Shown here: positions 9,470 to 18,032 of the stretch, one piece after another | Layout of the letters: each line of letters starts with the position of its first letter | How positions within the stretch are numbered: the stretch's first letter is position 1 | Assembly: GCF_000772535.1 (NCBI RefSeq) | Contig: NZ_JSUM01000013.1 | Span: 1 to 64,000, forward strand | Source of the DNA: Chelonobacter oris | GTDB lineage: Bacteria; Pseudomonadota; Gammaproteobacteria; Enterobacterales; Pasteurellaceae | Length of the DNA: 64,000 nt | Reading direction: 5' to 3' | The notes under the pieces: model-generated | Databases searched by the model: none | Seen by the model: only the letters and a program-made list of their open reading frames with translations | What the model was told of the DNA's origin: nothing | Translations under genes and position numbers: made by a program

Positions 9470-10732
9470 ATGACGATAAATATCATTGAAATGGGCAAAA
9501 AAGCCAAACAGGCGGCATTTGTACTGGCTCAGCTTTCCACGGCAGAAAAAAACCGGGCGCTGCAAGTGATAGCCGATCAACTGGAAGCCGGAGAAAGTGA
9601 GATTTTGGCAGCCAATGCGATCGATATTGAGCAGGCACAAGAGCAGGGCATCAGTGCTGCGATTATTGATCGCCTGCTACTGACGCCCGAACGTTTAAAG
9701 GGGATTGCCAATGATGTGCGTCATGTCATTTCGCTAGCTGATCCGGTGGGCAAGCTGATTGACGGCGGTACACTGGACAGCGGCTTGTCGATTCAGCGAG
9801 TGCGTGTGCCGCTCGGCGTGGTTGCGACCATTTATGAAGCTCGTCCGAATGTAACGATTGATGTGGCTTCGCTGTGTTTGAAAACCGGCAATGCCGTTAT
9901 TCTGCGCGGCGGTAAGGAAACGCGCCACACCAATGAGGTGCTGCTGCAAGTGGTGCGGCAAGCCTTGCAACAGGCTAATCTGCCGGCGGAAGCCGTGCAG
10001 GCGATTATTGATCCGGACCGCACTTTAGTAATGCAATTATTAAAACTGGATCGCTATGTCGACATGGTTATTCCGCGCGGCGGCGCCGGGTTACATCAGT
10101 TATGCAAAGAGAATTCGACCATTCCGGTGATTGTCGGCGGGATTGGAATCTGTCATCTTTTTGTCGAACAAAGCGCTGATCTGCAACGTGTACTGGCATT
10201 GATTGATAATGCCAAAACGCAGCGCCCGAGTGCCTGTAATTCGGTTGAAACCTTGTTGTTGCAGCACAGTATTGCGGCAGAATTTATTCCTCGTTTGGTC
10301 AAACAATTGGCTGAAAAAAACGTGCATTATTATGCTGATGACAAGGCTCTGCCGATATTACAAAAGTACGGTGCGACGGCAAGTGCGGTCTGCGATGAAA
10401 AATTACGTAATGAAGCGCTGTGTAACGATGTCAATGTGGTGATTGTGGACGATATTGATCAGGCGGTTGCGCACATTCAGGAATACGGCAGCCACCATTC
10501 CGACGGCATTCTGACCGAATCACAGGCACTGGCGCGTCAATTCGTCAATCAGGTGGATTCGGCAACGGTGTACGTTAACGCCAGCACCCGTTTCACCGAC
10601 GGCGCGCAATTCGGTTTGGGCGCCGAAGTGGCGGTCAGCACACAAAAATTACATGCCCGCGGCCCGATGGGGCTGGAAGCCCTGACTACCTATAAATGGG
10701 TGTGTTATGGGGATTATGTAAGCAGAAAATAA
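9470..10732 (+). CDS. proA: Gamma-glutamyl phosphate reductase
   Basis: Reduces glutamyl-5-phosphate to the semialdehyde, the second step of proline synthesis, working with ProB. The 420-aa product has the aldehyde-dehydrogenase fold, the catalytic cysteine in [12 protein letters not shown], and the C-terminal [37 protein letters not shown] precedes the start. It is second in the proBA operon and closed by a strong terminator. Confidence 0.97.
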   Translation: MTINIIEMGKKAKQAAFVLAQLSTAEKNRALQVIADQLEAGESEILAANAIDIEQAQEQGISAAIIDRLLLTPERLKGIANDVRHVISLADPVGKLIDGGTLDSGLSIQRVRVPLGVVATIYEARPNVTIDVASLCLKTGNAVILRGGKETRHTNEVLLQVVRQALQQANLPAEAVQAIIDPDRTLVMQLLKLDRYVDMVIPRGGAGLHQLCKENSTIPVIVGGIGICHLFVEQSADLQRVLALIDNAKTQRPSACNSVETLLLQHSIAAEFIPRLVKQLAEKNVHYYADDKALPILQKYGATASAVCDEKLRNEALCNDVNVVIVDDIDQAVAHIQEYGSHHSDGILTESQALARQFVNQVDSATVYVNASTRFTDGAQFGLGAEVAVSTQKLHARGPMGLEALTTYKWVCYGDYVSRK

Positions 10733-10736
10733 ACCG

Positions 10737-10763
10737 AAAATCGGGCGTAACGCCCGATTTTTC
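10737..10763. terminator. Bidirectional terminator proA/GNAT
   Basis: AAAATCGGGCG (10737-10747) and CGCCCGATTTT (10751-10761) form a perfect 11-bp stem with a 3-base loop. A T-run flanks each side on its own strand. It separates the convergent proA and acetyltransferase genes. Confidence 0.88.
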
Positions 10764-10765
10764 TC

Positions 10766-11197
10766 TTACAACCGCACTTCAAACACACCTTTATTCGGAT
10801 TGAGTTTAAAGCCCTGCTGGTGCCAGAATTCCCGCTGCGTTTGGGCGCTTTCCACCACCAACAGATTACTTTGGGTAAAGCTGACGAACTCTCGGCTTTT
10901 GCGCAGCAGCTCGCGTAAAATCTCTTGCTGATTGGGGATTTGGGTGACAAAGATATCGGTCAGTTGCCAATAACGTTGTAATCTGACGGACGATAAACGG
11001 GGATAAAGCTGAACAAAACCGACGGCTTGCTGATCGTTGACGGCGATAAACAGAATACTTTCGCTGAAACGAATCCGGTTTGCCAGAAAAGCCAATGCTC
11101 TTTCCGGATTGTCGTTCATGCCTTGCTCACGGCGGTATTGCTCGAACAAGGGCAGAATTAACTCAAGATTCCATAACTCAGCTTTAAATATCCGCAT
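10766..11197 (-). CDS. GNAT-family N-acetyltransferase
   Basis: The 143-aa product has the size and layout of a single GNAT domain: AVNDQQAVGFVQLYP (beta4 region), LTDIFVTQIPNQQEILRELLRKSREF (acetyl-CoA binding area, less typical than usual), and a C-terminal FWHQQGFKLNPNKGVFEV. The family moves acetyl from acetyl-CoA to an amine; the substrate cannot be read. It stands alone, convergent with proA and divergent from tpiA. A USS lies at the 3' end (about 10772). Confidence 0.82.
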   Translation of the reverse strand: MRIFKAELWNLELILPLFEQYRREQGMNDNPERALAFLANRIRFSESILFIAVNDQQAVGFVQLYPRLSSVRLQRYWQLTDIFVTQIPNQQEILRELLRKSREFVSFTQSNLLVVESAQTQREFWHQQGFKLNPNKGVFEVRL

Positions 11198-11335
11198 AAC
11201 TGCCTCTAAATTAATCGGTTATTGCGCAAATTGTAGCGTTTTTATAAGCAATAATCATCTGTTGTTACAGAAAAAACGGCAAAAAAGTAAAAAAGCCGAA
11301 ATTTTTTGAACGGAAAAAAGCAATTTAAGACAAGT

Positions 11336-11346
11336 TTTGCTATAGT
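11336..11346 (+). promoter_or_regulatory. Likely extended -10 promoter of tpiA
   Basis: TTTTGCTATAGT gives an extended -10 element (TGnTATAGT) with TATAGT at 11341-11346. It lies about 60 bp before the tpiA start in an AT-rich leader. No good -35 is visible, as expected for an extended -10 promoter. Inference from sequence alone. Confidence 0.4.
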
Positions 11347-11405
11347 GAGGAAAGTTTTTATTAATTAATCAGGCGCCGACGGAAGGCGCAAACAAGGAGA
11401 AAAAA

Positions 11406-12173
11406 ATGGCACGTCGTCCTTTAGTGATGGGTAACTGGAAATTAAACGGCAGCAAAGCGATGACCCGTGAATTAATCGCCGGGTTAAAAGCGGAATTGGC
11501 CGAAGTGAAAGGCTGTGATGTGGCAATTGCACCGCCGGTGATGTATCTGGCGGAAGCAGAAGCCGCTTTGCAAGGCAGCAATATTGTCTTAGGTTCGCAA
11601 AATGCGGACGTGAATGTATCCGGCGCTTATACCGGTGACATCTCGACCGATATGTTAAAAGATTTCGGCGCGAAATATATTATCATCGGCCACTCCGAGC
11701 GCCGTACTTATCACAAAGAAAGTGATGAATTTGTGGCGAAGAAATTTGCCGCTCTGAAAGCTGCCGGTCTGATTCCGGTATTGTGTATCGGCGAATCCGA
11801 AGCAGAAAACGAAGCGGGTGAGACCGAAGCGGTTTGCGCCCGTCAAATTGATGCGGTGTTAAATACGCTAGGCGCAGAAGCATTCAATGGGGCGGTTATC
11901 GCTTACGAACCAATCTGGGCAATCGGCACCGGCAAATCGGCGACGCCTGCGCAAGCGCAAGCAGTGCATAAATTTATCCGTGATCACATTGCGAAACAAG
12001 ATCAAGCCGTTGCGGATCAAGTCATCCTGCAATACGGCGGTTCTGTCAATGATGCCAATGCCGCAGAATTGTTCACCCAGCCGGATATTGACGGCGCACT
12101 GGTCGGCGGCGCTTCACTGAAAGCGGCGGCATTTGCGGTGATCGTCAAAGCGGCGGAAAAAGCGAAAAATTAA
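11406..12173 (+). CDS. tpiA: Triosephosphate isomerase
   Basis: Interconverts DHAP and glyceraldehyde-3-phosphate in glycolysis. The 255-aa product shows the substrate lysine in GNWKLNGSK, the catalytic histidine in IIGHSERR, the catalytic glutamate in [11 protein letters not shown], and the phosphate-binding YGGSVN and [15 protein letters not shown] precedes the ATG. It is a single-gene unit with its own terminator. Confidence 0.98.
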   Translation: MARRPLVMGNWKLNGSKAMTRELIAGLKAELAEVKGCDVAIAPPVMYLAEAEAALQGSNIVLGSQNADVNVSGAYTGDISTDMLKDFGAKYIIIGHSERRTYHKESDEFVAKKFAALKAAGLIPVLCIGESEAENEAGETEAVCARQIDAVLNTLGAEAFNGAVIAYEPIWAIGTGKSATPAQAQAVHKFIRDHIAKQDQAVADQVILQYGGSVNDANAAELFTQPDIDGALVGGASLKAAAFAVIVKAAEKAKN

Positions 12174-12197
12174 TGTTGCGTTAAGCACACTTTCCAC

Positions 12198-12236
12198 AAA
12201 AAAACCGAATCCTGACAACAGCGATTCGGTTTTTTA
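12198..12236. terminator. Terminator after tpiA
   Basis: AAAAAACCGAATC and GATTCGGTTTTTT form a 13-bp stem around an 11-base loop (about 12198-12235). It runs into the stop codon of the convergent ychJ fragment, so it probably serves both directions. Confidence 0.85.
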
Positions 12237-12453
12237 TTGTGTTGAGTTTCTTAAAAAAGGTCCGCAGCATTGTTTAAATTTTTTGCCTGAGCCGCACAAG
12301 CAGGCCTGCTTCATACTGAGATTGATTTCAACGGTAGGATCAAGAAAATACCAAAGCCCATTGATATTGACAAAGGTGGACAACTCATGATGAACTTCCA
12401 GTCCGTTTGCGCTGCGGTAACAGGCGTTAAACGCCACTGTTGCCGCCCGCGAA
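12234..12453 (-). pseudogene. ychJ: ychJ, C-terminal fragment
   Basis: This is the tail of a YchJ (UPF0225) protein: NACYRSANGLEVHHELSTFVN, a WYFLDPT strand, and the SEC-C zinc motif CLCGSGKKFKQCC. The matching N-terminal fragment lies 2.6 kb away at 15022-15155 on the same strand, with Mu-like phage DNA between. About 45 central codons of the normal gene are absent, so the gene is dead even if the insert were removed. The first Cys-x-Cys of this fragment reads CLC rather than CPC. Confidence 0.82.
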
Positions 12454-12715
12454 ATTTGAGAAACGCAACCGCTTAAAGTGAGAAAATTTAACGGCTTTAT
12501 TTTTTCTCATTTAAAGCGGTTTTTTATACCGTTTAAATTCTCTTTTAATGATGTTTTAAATTCCATTTTAGACCTCCATACCTCTCCAGCCGATCTACTC
12601 GCCAGTCAGTTGTTTTAACCCCACTTTAGACTTCACTTCACCCACTAACAGAGTAATGCTGTGTCCAACAAAACAACAGGATAACAAGACGAGGTGAAGT
12701 ATTCTTCCATTTAAA

Positions 12716-12964
12716 ATGAGAACAGAAGATGAAATGATGGCAGAACTAGCACTGGTTGCTGTTCATTAAGCAGAGACGTTTGAGGTAGATGGTTCAACCT
12801 ATACCATTAGCAATGACCGAGGTTTTACATTTGTCTATAACACCGATTTCCTACCCATACGCTTTATTGAAAGCGGCAAAAAAGACTGTGTAGTTCGCTT
12901 TCGTTCAACACTGGTGCCTAATAGCGATCCATTTTATGCACTACTTTCTGAAACCGATAACTAA
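12716..12964 (+). pseudogene. Small prophage-region ORF with in-frame stop
   Basis: The reading frame starts ATG AGA ACA GAA and runs 17 codons to a TAA at 12767-12769. It then continues open in the same frame to 12964 (FEVDGSTYTISNDRGFTFVYN... ending SETDN). The uninterrupted product would be about 82 aa. The simplest reading is one small gene with a nonsense mutation. Family unknown; it lies in the right-end part of the phage remnant. Confidence 0.45.
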
Positions 12965-13025
12965 TTCATTTGCCATTTCAGATGTCCTGTGTTAAAAATG
13001 CGTCAAATACGGAAAAGGAGACGAT

Positions 13026-13334
13026 ATGTCAGACCTGTTTGAAATGTTGTTTGATAGCGACAACCCAGTCGGCGTAAAAGTGGCTGTTTTTAGCGTTCTT
13101 ATCGCCTTAATTGGTGCCGCCGGTTGGCTACTGTTTTTCACGGTTTCCCTTGCCGCTGAATATAGCGCGCTACTTGCCACTGCTGTCACGCTGGGAATCA
13201 TCGCTATCGGGGTCGTTATCGCACCGGCTATCGGTATAGCCTTAGCGGCGATAGCCGGTGTTGCAGGTTTACTCGCCCAAGGTGTTGTCAGCCTTATAAC
13301 TTATATTCGTCAGCGTCAAAATACTCGCGCATAA
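13026..13334 (+). CDS. Small hydrophobic membrane protein
   Basis: The 102-aa product is mostly hydrophobic. Two or three membrane segments (VAVFSVLIALIGAAGWLLFF, LLATAVTLGIIAIGVVIAPAIG, IALAAIAGVAGLLAQGVV) follow a short acidic N-terminus. AAGGAGACGAT before the ATG is a good ribosome site. It lies inside the phage remnant on the strand opposite the tail genes and overlaps the GpE-like gene by 19 bp. I do not recognise the family. Holin-like size and hydrophobicity are suggestive only. Confidence 0.55.
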   Translation: MSDLFEMLFDSDNPVGVKVAVFSVLIALIGAAGWLLFFTVSLAAEYSALLATAVTLGIIAIGVVIAPAIGIALAAIAGVAGLLAQGVVSLITYIRQRQNTRA

Positions 13335-13453
13335 CCTGCTTTAATTTGCCTGTGCATTTGCGCTATCCACATTGGCAACTCCATTACATCGAGTTGCCAA
13401 ATGTCGCTCGGCGACCAGCCAAACCACCACGCCAAGTCAGATAAAACCGGCAT
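13316..13453 (-). CDS. GpE-like phage tail protein (45 aa)
   Basis: Short frame starting at the ATG at 13453-13451 and ending at 13316. The product begins MPVLSDLAWWFGWSPSDIWQ and contains MELPMWIAQMHRQ. The Trp-rich small protein after the tail chaperone gene resembles the GpE family of P2/Mu-like tail genes. Its ATG overlaps the stop of the chaperone gene (TAATG), showing translational coupling. In tailed phages this position often involves programmed frameshifting with the chaperone gene. Confidence 0.62.
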   Translation of the reverse strand: MPVLSDLAWWFGWSPSDIWQLDVMELPMWIAQMHRQIKAGYARVF

Positions 13454-13776
13454 TAACTCGGCGATTTCTCCAACTTTCCCCCTTTAATCAACTCAACCGC
13501 GAAACCTTCCAGAACAATAAAATCCTCATTATCCAGTTGCTCCAAGTCTTCTGCGACTAAGTTGGATAAGCGCAATAAAACAAATTTAGCGGCTTTTACC
13601 CCTTGCTTTTCATAATCAAAGTTTTGATTTTCAATTTGCTCACGATCAGCTAATGTCATGCGGCGAATGGAGATTTCAGTAATATTCTCGCCGCTAGGGG
13701 TGGAAATCGGGTATTTCAGTACGTGGGTTTTGTACACGCGCAGATTAGATAAGACTTTTTGGGCTTCGTTAGACAT
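13453..13776 (-). CDS. Mu-like phage tail assembly chaperone (gp41-like)
   Basis: The 107-aa product begins MSNEAQKVLSNLRVYKTHVL and has the acidic C-terminal segment typical of Mu gp41/phage tail assembly chaperones (SIRRMTLADREQIENQ ... LVAEDLEQLDNEDFIVLEGF). It follows a fragment of the tail tube gene, the usual order in Mu-like phages. AAGGAG with a 5-base spacer precedes the ATG and is part of a perfect hairpin. No tape-measure gene follows, so it probably has no function now. Confidence 0.75.
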   Translation of the reverse strand: MSNEAQKVLSNLRVYKTHVLKYPISTPSGENITEISIRRMTLADREQIENQNFDYEKQGVKAAKFVLLRLSNLVAEDLEQLDNEDFIVLEGFAVELIKGGKLEKSPS

Positions 13777-13781
13777 AAAAA

Positions 13782-13813
13782 CTCCTTAGTGATTGATTGT
13801 TTTCACTAAGGAG
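13782..13813 (-). promoter_or_regulatory. Hairpin covering the tail-chaperone ribosome site
   Basis: CTCCTTAGTGA (13782-13792) and TCACTAAGGAG (13803-13813) form a perfect 11-bp stem with a 10-base loop. On the minus-strand mRNA the 3' arm contains the AAGGAG ribosome site, five bases before the ATG at 13776. Folding would hide the site, so translation of the chaperone may be held down or coupled to upstream translation. Confidence 0.6.
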
Positions 13814-13859
13814 AATAGAGGAAGTTGCCGATAATTGATTTTAAACGGCTTTAAAGATT

Positions 13860-13961
13860 TTACTGCCCGATATTCGTGCGGTACTTCTGCAACACATCTT
13901 GTCCGTTGACACGGAAGGTGTTCGCTATCGCATCAAAGAATAAAATTTCCTTGCCGCTCTT
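13860..13961 (-). pseudogene. Mu-like tail tube protein, C-terminal fragment
   Basis: A minus-strand frame ending at 13860 encodes SGKEILFFDAIANTFRVNGQ and then DVLQKYRTNIGQ. This resembles the C-terminus of the Mu gpM/gp40 tail tube family. The rest of the gene is gone: upstream sequence shows stops and AT-rich DNA. Its place just before the gp41-like gene fits the Mu tail order. Confidence 0.6.
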
Positions 13962-14129
13962 AATACTAATAATTTACACTTGTGAGTAACTGGAAAGAAC
14001 TATGATGCCATTTTGTTAGAGGCTCAATAGTTCTTTTCAAAAAAATCCAATTATTTTTAAATTCTTTTTTAAATCAAATAATTGTATTCTCACTTCTTTT
14101 GAAAAACTGAGTTCCTAAAAGGGGTTCTT

Positions 14130-14805
14130 ATGGGGAACTTTAAAGAGTGGTTTTCCGTCGCTGAACTACTAGATAAAGAATTAAAGGATTTTCCAGCATC
14201 TGATAAGGGGCTGAGCAAAAAAGCAGAGCGTGAAAATTGGGTTAAAAGACAACGTTCGGGGGGTAAGGGAAAGACCTTTGAATATCACTACAGCTCTTTA
14301 CCTGCTGAAGCTCAAGAGGCTTTAGGCTTTAAGGTGGAACCGGTCACTAACAAAGAAGTGAAGTACACCGAAGATGAGCTATCGTATATGGGTGATTTTG
14401 AGTTTATCCCATATTACGCTATTCGTGCATCGGCAGGTTATGGCGCATTTACTGAGGGCACTGCTGAACCCACACGCCACCTGGCATTCACTAAAGAGTG
14501 GATTGCGCGCAAAGGCCTGCGTAAAAAAGATCTCGTGATGATCAGTGCTGTTGGGGACAGTATGGAACCAAGCATTTATGATGGCGATGTGTTGTTGGTT
14601 GACACCGGCAATAAAACGCCACGTGACGGCAAAATCTATGTGATCCGCATTGATGGTTAAACGCATTCAGGGCTTGATTGGCGGCATTCGCTTGATTAGT
14701 GACAACAAAGATATCTATGCGCCAATTGATGTTGAGTTCGCGAAAAATACCAATATCGACATCATCGGTCAGGTTGTTCACGTGGGGCATAACTTGCTCG
14801 TTTAA
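14130..14805 (+). pseudogene. Mu-type phage repressor, frameshifted
   Basis: The N-terminal Mu-type DNA-binding domain (MGNFKEWFSVAELLDKE ... ERENWVKRQRSGGKGKTFEY) is joined to an S24/LexA-like peptidase domain with the serine motif GDSMEPSIYDGDVLLVD. The frame ends at TAA 14658-14660 after IYVIRIDG. The missing tail, with the catalytic lysine region MVKRIQG and IIGQVVHVGHN, is in the next frame from 14653 to 14805. A small indel near 14650 has therefore broken it. It lies next to the phage end, as repressor genes do in Mu. Confidence 0.8.
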
Positions 14806-14916
14806 ACGCCGTTTTAACAGCATTTAAAAGATTTTGCCGTTTCTCATTTAAAGCGGTTATTTTCACGTTTCGGCCAAAATTTTTCTCACTTTCCATTTTC
14901 ATTTTTTAATGGCACA

Positions 14917-14951
14917 AAAAAGGGGCTGAGTTTTCTCAAGCCCCGTTTTAT
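14917..14951 (+). terminator. Terminator after the phage repressor
   Basis: GGGGCTGAG and CTCAAGCCCC form a GC-rich stem (about 14922-14944) with a run of A before and GTTTTAT after. It is placed to end the repressor transcript near the phage end. Confidence 0.6.
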
Positions 14952-15021
14952 CGGTATTTTCTCCCACTTATTCCCGCATTCTCCAACTTAATCCCTAACT
15001 TTTATTTTTTTCTCATATTAA

Positions 15022-15155
15022 GTGGTTGGATACAGCGAACGCATTAATTGTTCGGCATTGAGGGCGGTGTTTTTGCCGTTATGCAGTAAACCGCAGCAAT
15101 CTTGATACTGTGTTTGGGATTGGCAAGGACACAATGAAGAAGTTGCAATTGTCAT
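15022..15155 (-). pseudogene. ychJ: ychJ, N-terminal fragment
   Basis: From the ATG at 15155 the frame reads [20 protein letters not shown] and then CGLLHNGKNTALNAEQLMRS before running into phage DNA. This is the YchJ N-terminus with its Cys-rich motif and the LMRS box. The zinc motif reads CPCQS rather than CPCGS. The remaining C-terminal fragment is at 12234-12453. Confidence 0.8.
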
Positions 15156-15199
15156 GGCGATATCGCAAGAAAATAAAAGAGATGAAACAGAGAAAAAAA

Positions 15200-15276
15200 T
15201 GGCGCATCCGAGAGGATTCGAACCTCTGACCGCTCGGTTCGTAGCCGAGTACTCTATCCAGCTGAGCTACGGATGC
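15200..15276 (-). tRNA. tRNA-Arg (ACG)
   Basis: The 77-base minus-strand cloverleaf has acceptor GCATCCG/CGGATGC, anticodon loop CTACGAA (anticodon ACG, read as ICG for CGU/CGC/CGA), T-arm GGTTCGAATCC, and an encoded CCA end. It is one of two near-identical copies. Confidence 0.96.
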
Positions 15277-15338
15277 GTCGTTTGAATGGCTAACCTGCAT
15301 TTTTTCTTTTTACATTTTAATGAGAGTAAGCATTAAAA

Positions 15339-15415
15339 TGGCGCATCCGAGAGGATTCGAACCTCTGACCGCTCGGTTCGTAGCCGAGTACTCTATCCAG
15401 CTGAGCTACGGATGC
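15339..15415 (-). tRNA. tRNA-Arg (ACG), second copy
   Basis: The 77-base gene body is the same as the copy at 15200-15276 (anticodon ACG, encoded CCA), 62 bp upstream in transcription order. A tandem duplication is likely. All three tRNAs here are probably made from one transcript. Confidence 0.96.
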
Positions 15416-15425
15416 GCAGAACAAA

Positions 15426-15515
15426 TGGCGGTGAGAGAGGGATTCGAACCCTCGATACAGTTTCCCGTATACACCCTTAGCAGGGGTGCGCCTTCAGCCT
15501 CTCGGCCATCTCACC
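15426..15515 (-). tRNA. tRNA-Ser (GCT)
   Basis: The 90-base class II tRNA has acceptor GGTGAGA/TCTCACC, anticodon loop CTGCTAA (anticodon GCT for AGC/AGU), the long variable arm typical of serine tRNAs, discriminator G and encoded CCA. It is 10 bp from the second tRNA-Arg and is first in the cluster. Confidence 0.96.
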
Positions 15516-15656
15516 GCAATCGGTTTGAGCGCACATAATACGGTTTTCGAAAAATATGTCAATTGCTTTTTAACGGAAACCGCACTTTTGTCTTTGTTTT
15601 GCTCTCGTTTGCTTGATTTGCAAGCAATTGCGGTGAAATCATCATCATAGCACGAT

Positions 15657-17675
15657 TCAGTTTTTTCGTTTTAGCATCGCTTTTAAATTGGATACGTGAC
15701 TGCTGGTTTTCTGTTCGATTTGGGCTTCGGTCATCGCCGGCTTATCCCGTTCCCATTGCAGATCATCTTGCGGCAATTCTTGTAAGAAACGGCTGGGTTC
15801 AGGACGAATCAGTTCGCCGTATTGCCGCCGCTCTTTACATAACGAAAATGTGAGTTCCTGTTGTGCACGGGTAATGCCGACATAGGCTAAACGTCGTTCT
15901 TCCTCTACATTGTTTTCGTCAATGCTGGTTTGGTGCGGCAAAATGCCTTCTTCCATGCCGATCAGATAGACATACGGAAACTCCAAGCCTTTTGAGGCGT
16001 GCAGCGTCATTAATTGCACTTGATCACTTTCGTCGTCTTCTTCACCGCGTTCCAGCATATCGCGTAAGGTTAGACGGGTTACCACTTGATTGAGCGTCAT
16101 GGCTTCGTTGTATTCATCACCGCGTAACATGCCGGCGACCCATTCAAACAGTGTCGCGACATTTTTACTCTGCATTTCCGCCTGTGTCGGGCTGGCGGCG
16201 TGTTCATACAAATATTCCTGATATTGCAAGCCTGCCAGCATATCTCTGACCGCACTTTCGGCATCGCTGCGATGGGCTTGATCATGGCGTTCGACTATCC
16301 AGCGTGCGAAATTTTGTAATGCTTGGTAGCCGCGCGGCGGCAGGCGTTGAATCAGTTCAAATTCAAAAATGGCGGCAAACAGGCTGATATGCTTTTCTTG
16401 TGCCAGAATGCCGAGCTTTTCCAAGGTTGCCGTGCCGATTTCCCGTTTCGGGGTATTTACAATGCGCAGAAACGCCGCATCATCGTCTTGATTCACCACC
16501 AAACGTAAATAGGCCATCATGTCCTTAATTTCGGCTCTGGAAAAAAACGAGGTGCCGCCGGAAATTTTGTACGGAATGCGGTTTTGCATCAGCATTTTTT
16601 CCAACAGACGGGATTGATGGTTGCCGCGATATAAAATCGCATAATCACGGTAATGACTGCGGCGCAGAAAACGGTGCGCGACTAATTCCGCTACAATGCG
16701 TTCCGCTTCGTGTTCTTCGTTTTTGGCTTCGATAACAGCCAGTTTTTCGCCTTGCCCTAAATTTGAAAACAGCTTTTTCTCAAAAACATGATCGTTGTTG
16801 TCGATCAAAATATTGGCTGCGTGCAAAATCCGTGCGGTAGAGCGGTAATTTTGTTCCAGTTTGATGACATTCAGTGTCGGGAAATCGTCGCGCAAGCGGA
16901 TCATATTTTGTGGGCGGGCGCCGCGCCAAGAGTAAATCGATTGATCGTCATCGCCGACCACAGTAAAGTTCGCTTGTTCTCCGACCAACAATTTGATCAA
17001 TTCGTATTGGCTGGTATTGGTATCCTGATATTCGTCCACCAACAGATAGCGGATTTTTGCCTGCCAGCGTGACCGCACTTTGGGATATTGCCGAAACAGC
17101 AGGGTAGGCAGCATAATCAAATCGTCAAAATCGAGCGCATTATAGGCTCGAATCTGGTTATGATACTGTTCGTAGCAGAGCGCAAACAGCGTCTCTTTTT
17201 GCCCGTCGGCAATGCCTTTCGCCCGTTCCGGCAGGATCAGATCGTTTTTCCAGTTAGATATAGTGCTTAACAACTGATTGAGCAGATCTTTATCTTCTTT
17301 CAAATACGGCTCGGTCAGCGCTTTTAACAAGGCGAATTGATCGTGCTGATCAAACAGCGTGATATTGGCTTTGTAGCCCAAATGGCGATATTCCCGTTTG
17401 ATAATATCGAAGCCAAGGGTGTGAAAAGTCGAAACAATCAGTCCTTTGCCGGCTTCTTTGCCGATCGAATGAGCTACCCGTTCTTTCATTTCACGAGCCG
17501 CTTTGTTGGTAAAGGTGACGGCGGCAATCTGCTTCGGCGAGTAACCGCACTTGGCGATTAAATAGGCGATTTTATTGATGATTACCCGTGTTTTGCCCGA
17601 ACCGGCTCCGGCCAAGACCAGACACGGCCCGTGGGCATAGTCGACGGCATGTTGTTGTTGCGGATTGAGTTTCAT
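15657..17675 (-). CDS. rep: ATP-dependent DNA helicase Rep
   Basis: Superfamily 1A 3'-5' helicase that clears proteins ahead of replication forks. The 672-aa product matches E. coli Rep in length. Walker [12 protein letters not shown] is near residue 29, motif II is DEYQDT, then [15 protein letters not shown], and the C-terminal motif [24 protein letters not shown] longer frame opens at 17759, but AGGACGG before the ATG at 17675 fixes the start. The start overlaps the stop of the upstream lipoprotein gene (ATGA), so the two are coupled. Confidence 0.96.
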   Translation of the reverse strand: MKLNPQQQHAVDYAHGPCLVLAGAGSGKTRVIINKIAYLIAKCGYSPKQIAAVTFTNKAAREMKERVAHSIGKEAGKGLIVSTFHTLGFDIIKREYRHLGYKANITLFDQHDQFALLKALTEPYLKEDKDLLNQLLSTISNWKNDLILPERAKGIADGQKETLFALCYEQYHNQIRAYNALDFDDLIMLPTLLFRQYPKVRSRWQAKIRYLLVDEYQDTNTSQYELIKLLVGEQANFTVVGDDDQSIYSWRGARPQNMIRLRDDFPTLNVIKLEQNYRSTARILHAANILIDNNDHVFEKKLFSNLGQGEKLAVIEAKNEEHEAERIVAELVAHRFLRRSHYRDYAILYRGNHQSRLLEKMLMQNRIPYKISGGTSFFSRAEIKDMMAYLRLVVNQDDDAAFLRIVNTPKREIGTATLEKLGILAQEKHISLFAAIFEFELIQRLPPRGYQALQNFARWIVERHDQAHRSDAESAVRDMLAGLQYQEYLYEHAASPTQAEMQSKNVATLFEWVAGMLRGDEYNEAMTLNQVVTRLTLRDMLERGEEDDESDQVQLMTLHASKGLEFPYVYLIGMEEGILPHQTSIDENNVEEERRLAYVGITRAQQELTFSLCKERRQYGELIRPEPSRFLQELPQDDLQWERDKPAMTEAQIEQKTSSHVSNLKAMLKRKN

Positions 17676-17893
17676 TGGCCGTCCTGTGCCAAAGCGTAGG
17701 GCAAAAGTGCGGTATCCAGAATAAACGACAGCGGAATATCCAAAATCGGCAATCCCCAACGTTGTGCCATCTGGTAATCGTATTTCACTCCGGCATACGC
17801 CGAATAGGGCGTAGCCGGATTAATCAGGGTCACAATCGTGCCGCAGCCGCTTAACGTTAGACAAAATAACGAGAGTGAGAGGAATTTATACAT
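17672..17893 (-). CDS. YceK/YidQ-type small lipoprotein
   Basis: The 73-aa product starts [20 protein letters not shown], a lipoprotein signal with lipobox [22 protein letters not shown] and [20 protein letters not shown] fit the DUF1375 (YceK/YidQ) family of envelope lipoproteins with unknown function. It overlaps the rep start by four bases. It is the last gene before the first Neisseria-type uptake sequence of the window. Confidence 0.8.
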   Translation of the reverse strand: MYKFLSLSLFCLTLSGCGTIVTLINPATPYSAYAGVKYDYQMAQRWGLPILDIPLSFILDTALLPYALAQDGQ

Positions 17894-17970
17894 GCGCTTT
17901 TGTCCGAATGGAAAATGGGGTGATTATAAAGAGAATCGCCGGCAAGGGGAAACGGTTTGTGTGCTGCTGA

Positions 17971-18027
17971 ACCGCACTTGAATGCCGCCGCTGAGCAGCC
18001 TCTTAAAAGTGCGGTTTCAGACGGCCT
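17971..18027. terminator. First composite USS-DUS hairpin; left edge of the DUS-bearing region
   Basis: ACCGCACTT (17971-17979) pairs with AAGTGCGGT (18007-18015). The second USS is followed with no gap by TTCAGACGGCCT (18016-18027), the complement of the Neisseria AG-DUS. This is the leftmost DUS I can find. Confidence 0.65.
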
Positions 18028-18032
18028 CAACA

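Larger units (their letters stand above)
12457..15034 (-). mobile_element. Decayed Mu-like prophage remnant
   Basis: About 2.6 kb inserted in ychJ. The ends carry related inverted motifs: CAACCGCTTAAAGTGAGA near 12466 and the complement of CAACCACTTAATATGAGA near 15028. Copies of TCTCATTTAAAGCGGTT lie inside both ends (about 12506 and 14838), like the transposase-binding repeats of Mu-type phages. The termini read TG...CA. Inside are Mu-like tail genes on the minus strand and a Mu-type repressor on the plus strand near the right side. That layout fits a Mu genome in minus orientation that has lost its transposase, head genes and most tail genes. Confidence 0.75.

Noticed and set aside
12210-12300. 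SEC-C fragment as a SecA C-terminus
   Set aside because: The upstream residues match YchJ (UPF0225), and the N-terminal half of YchJ lies across the phage remnant.
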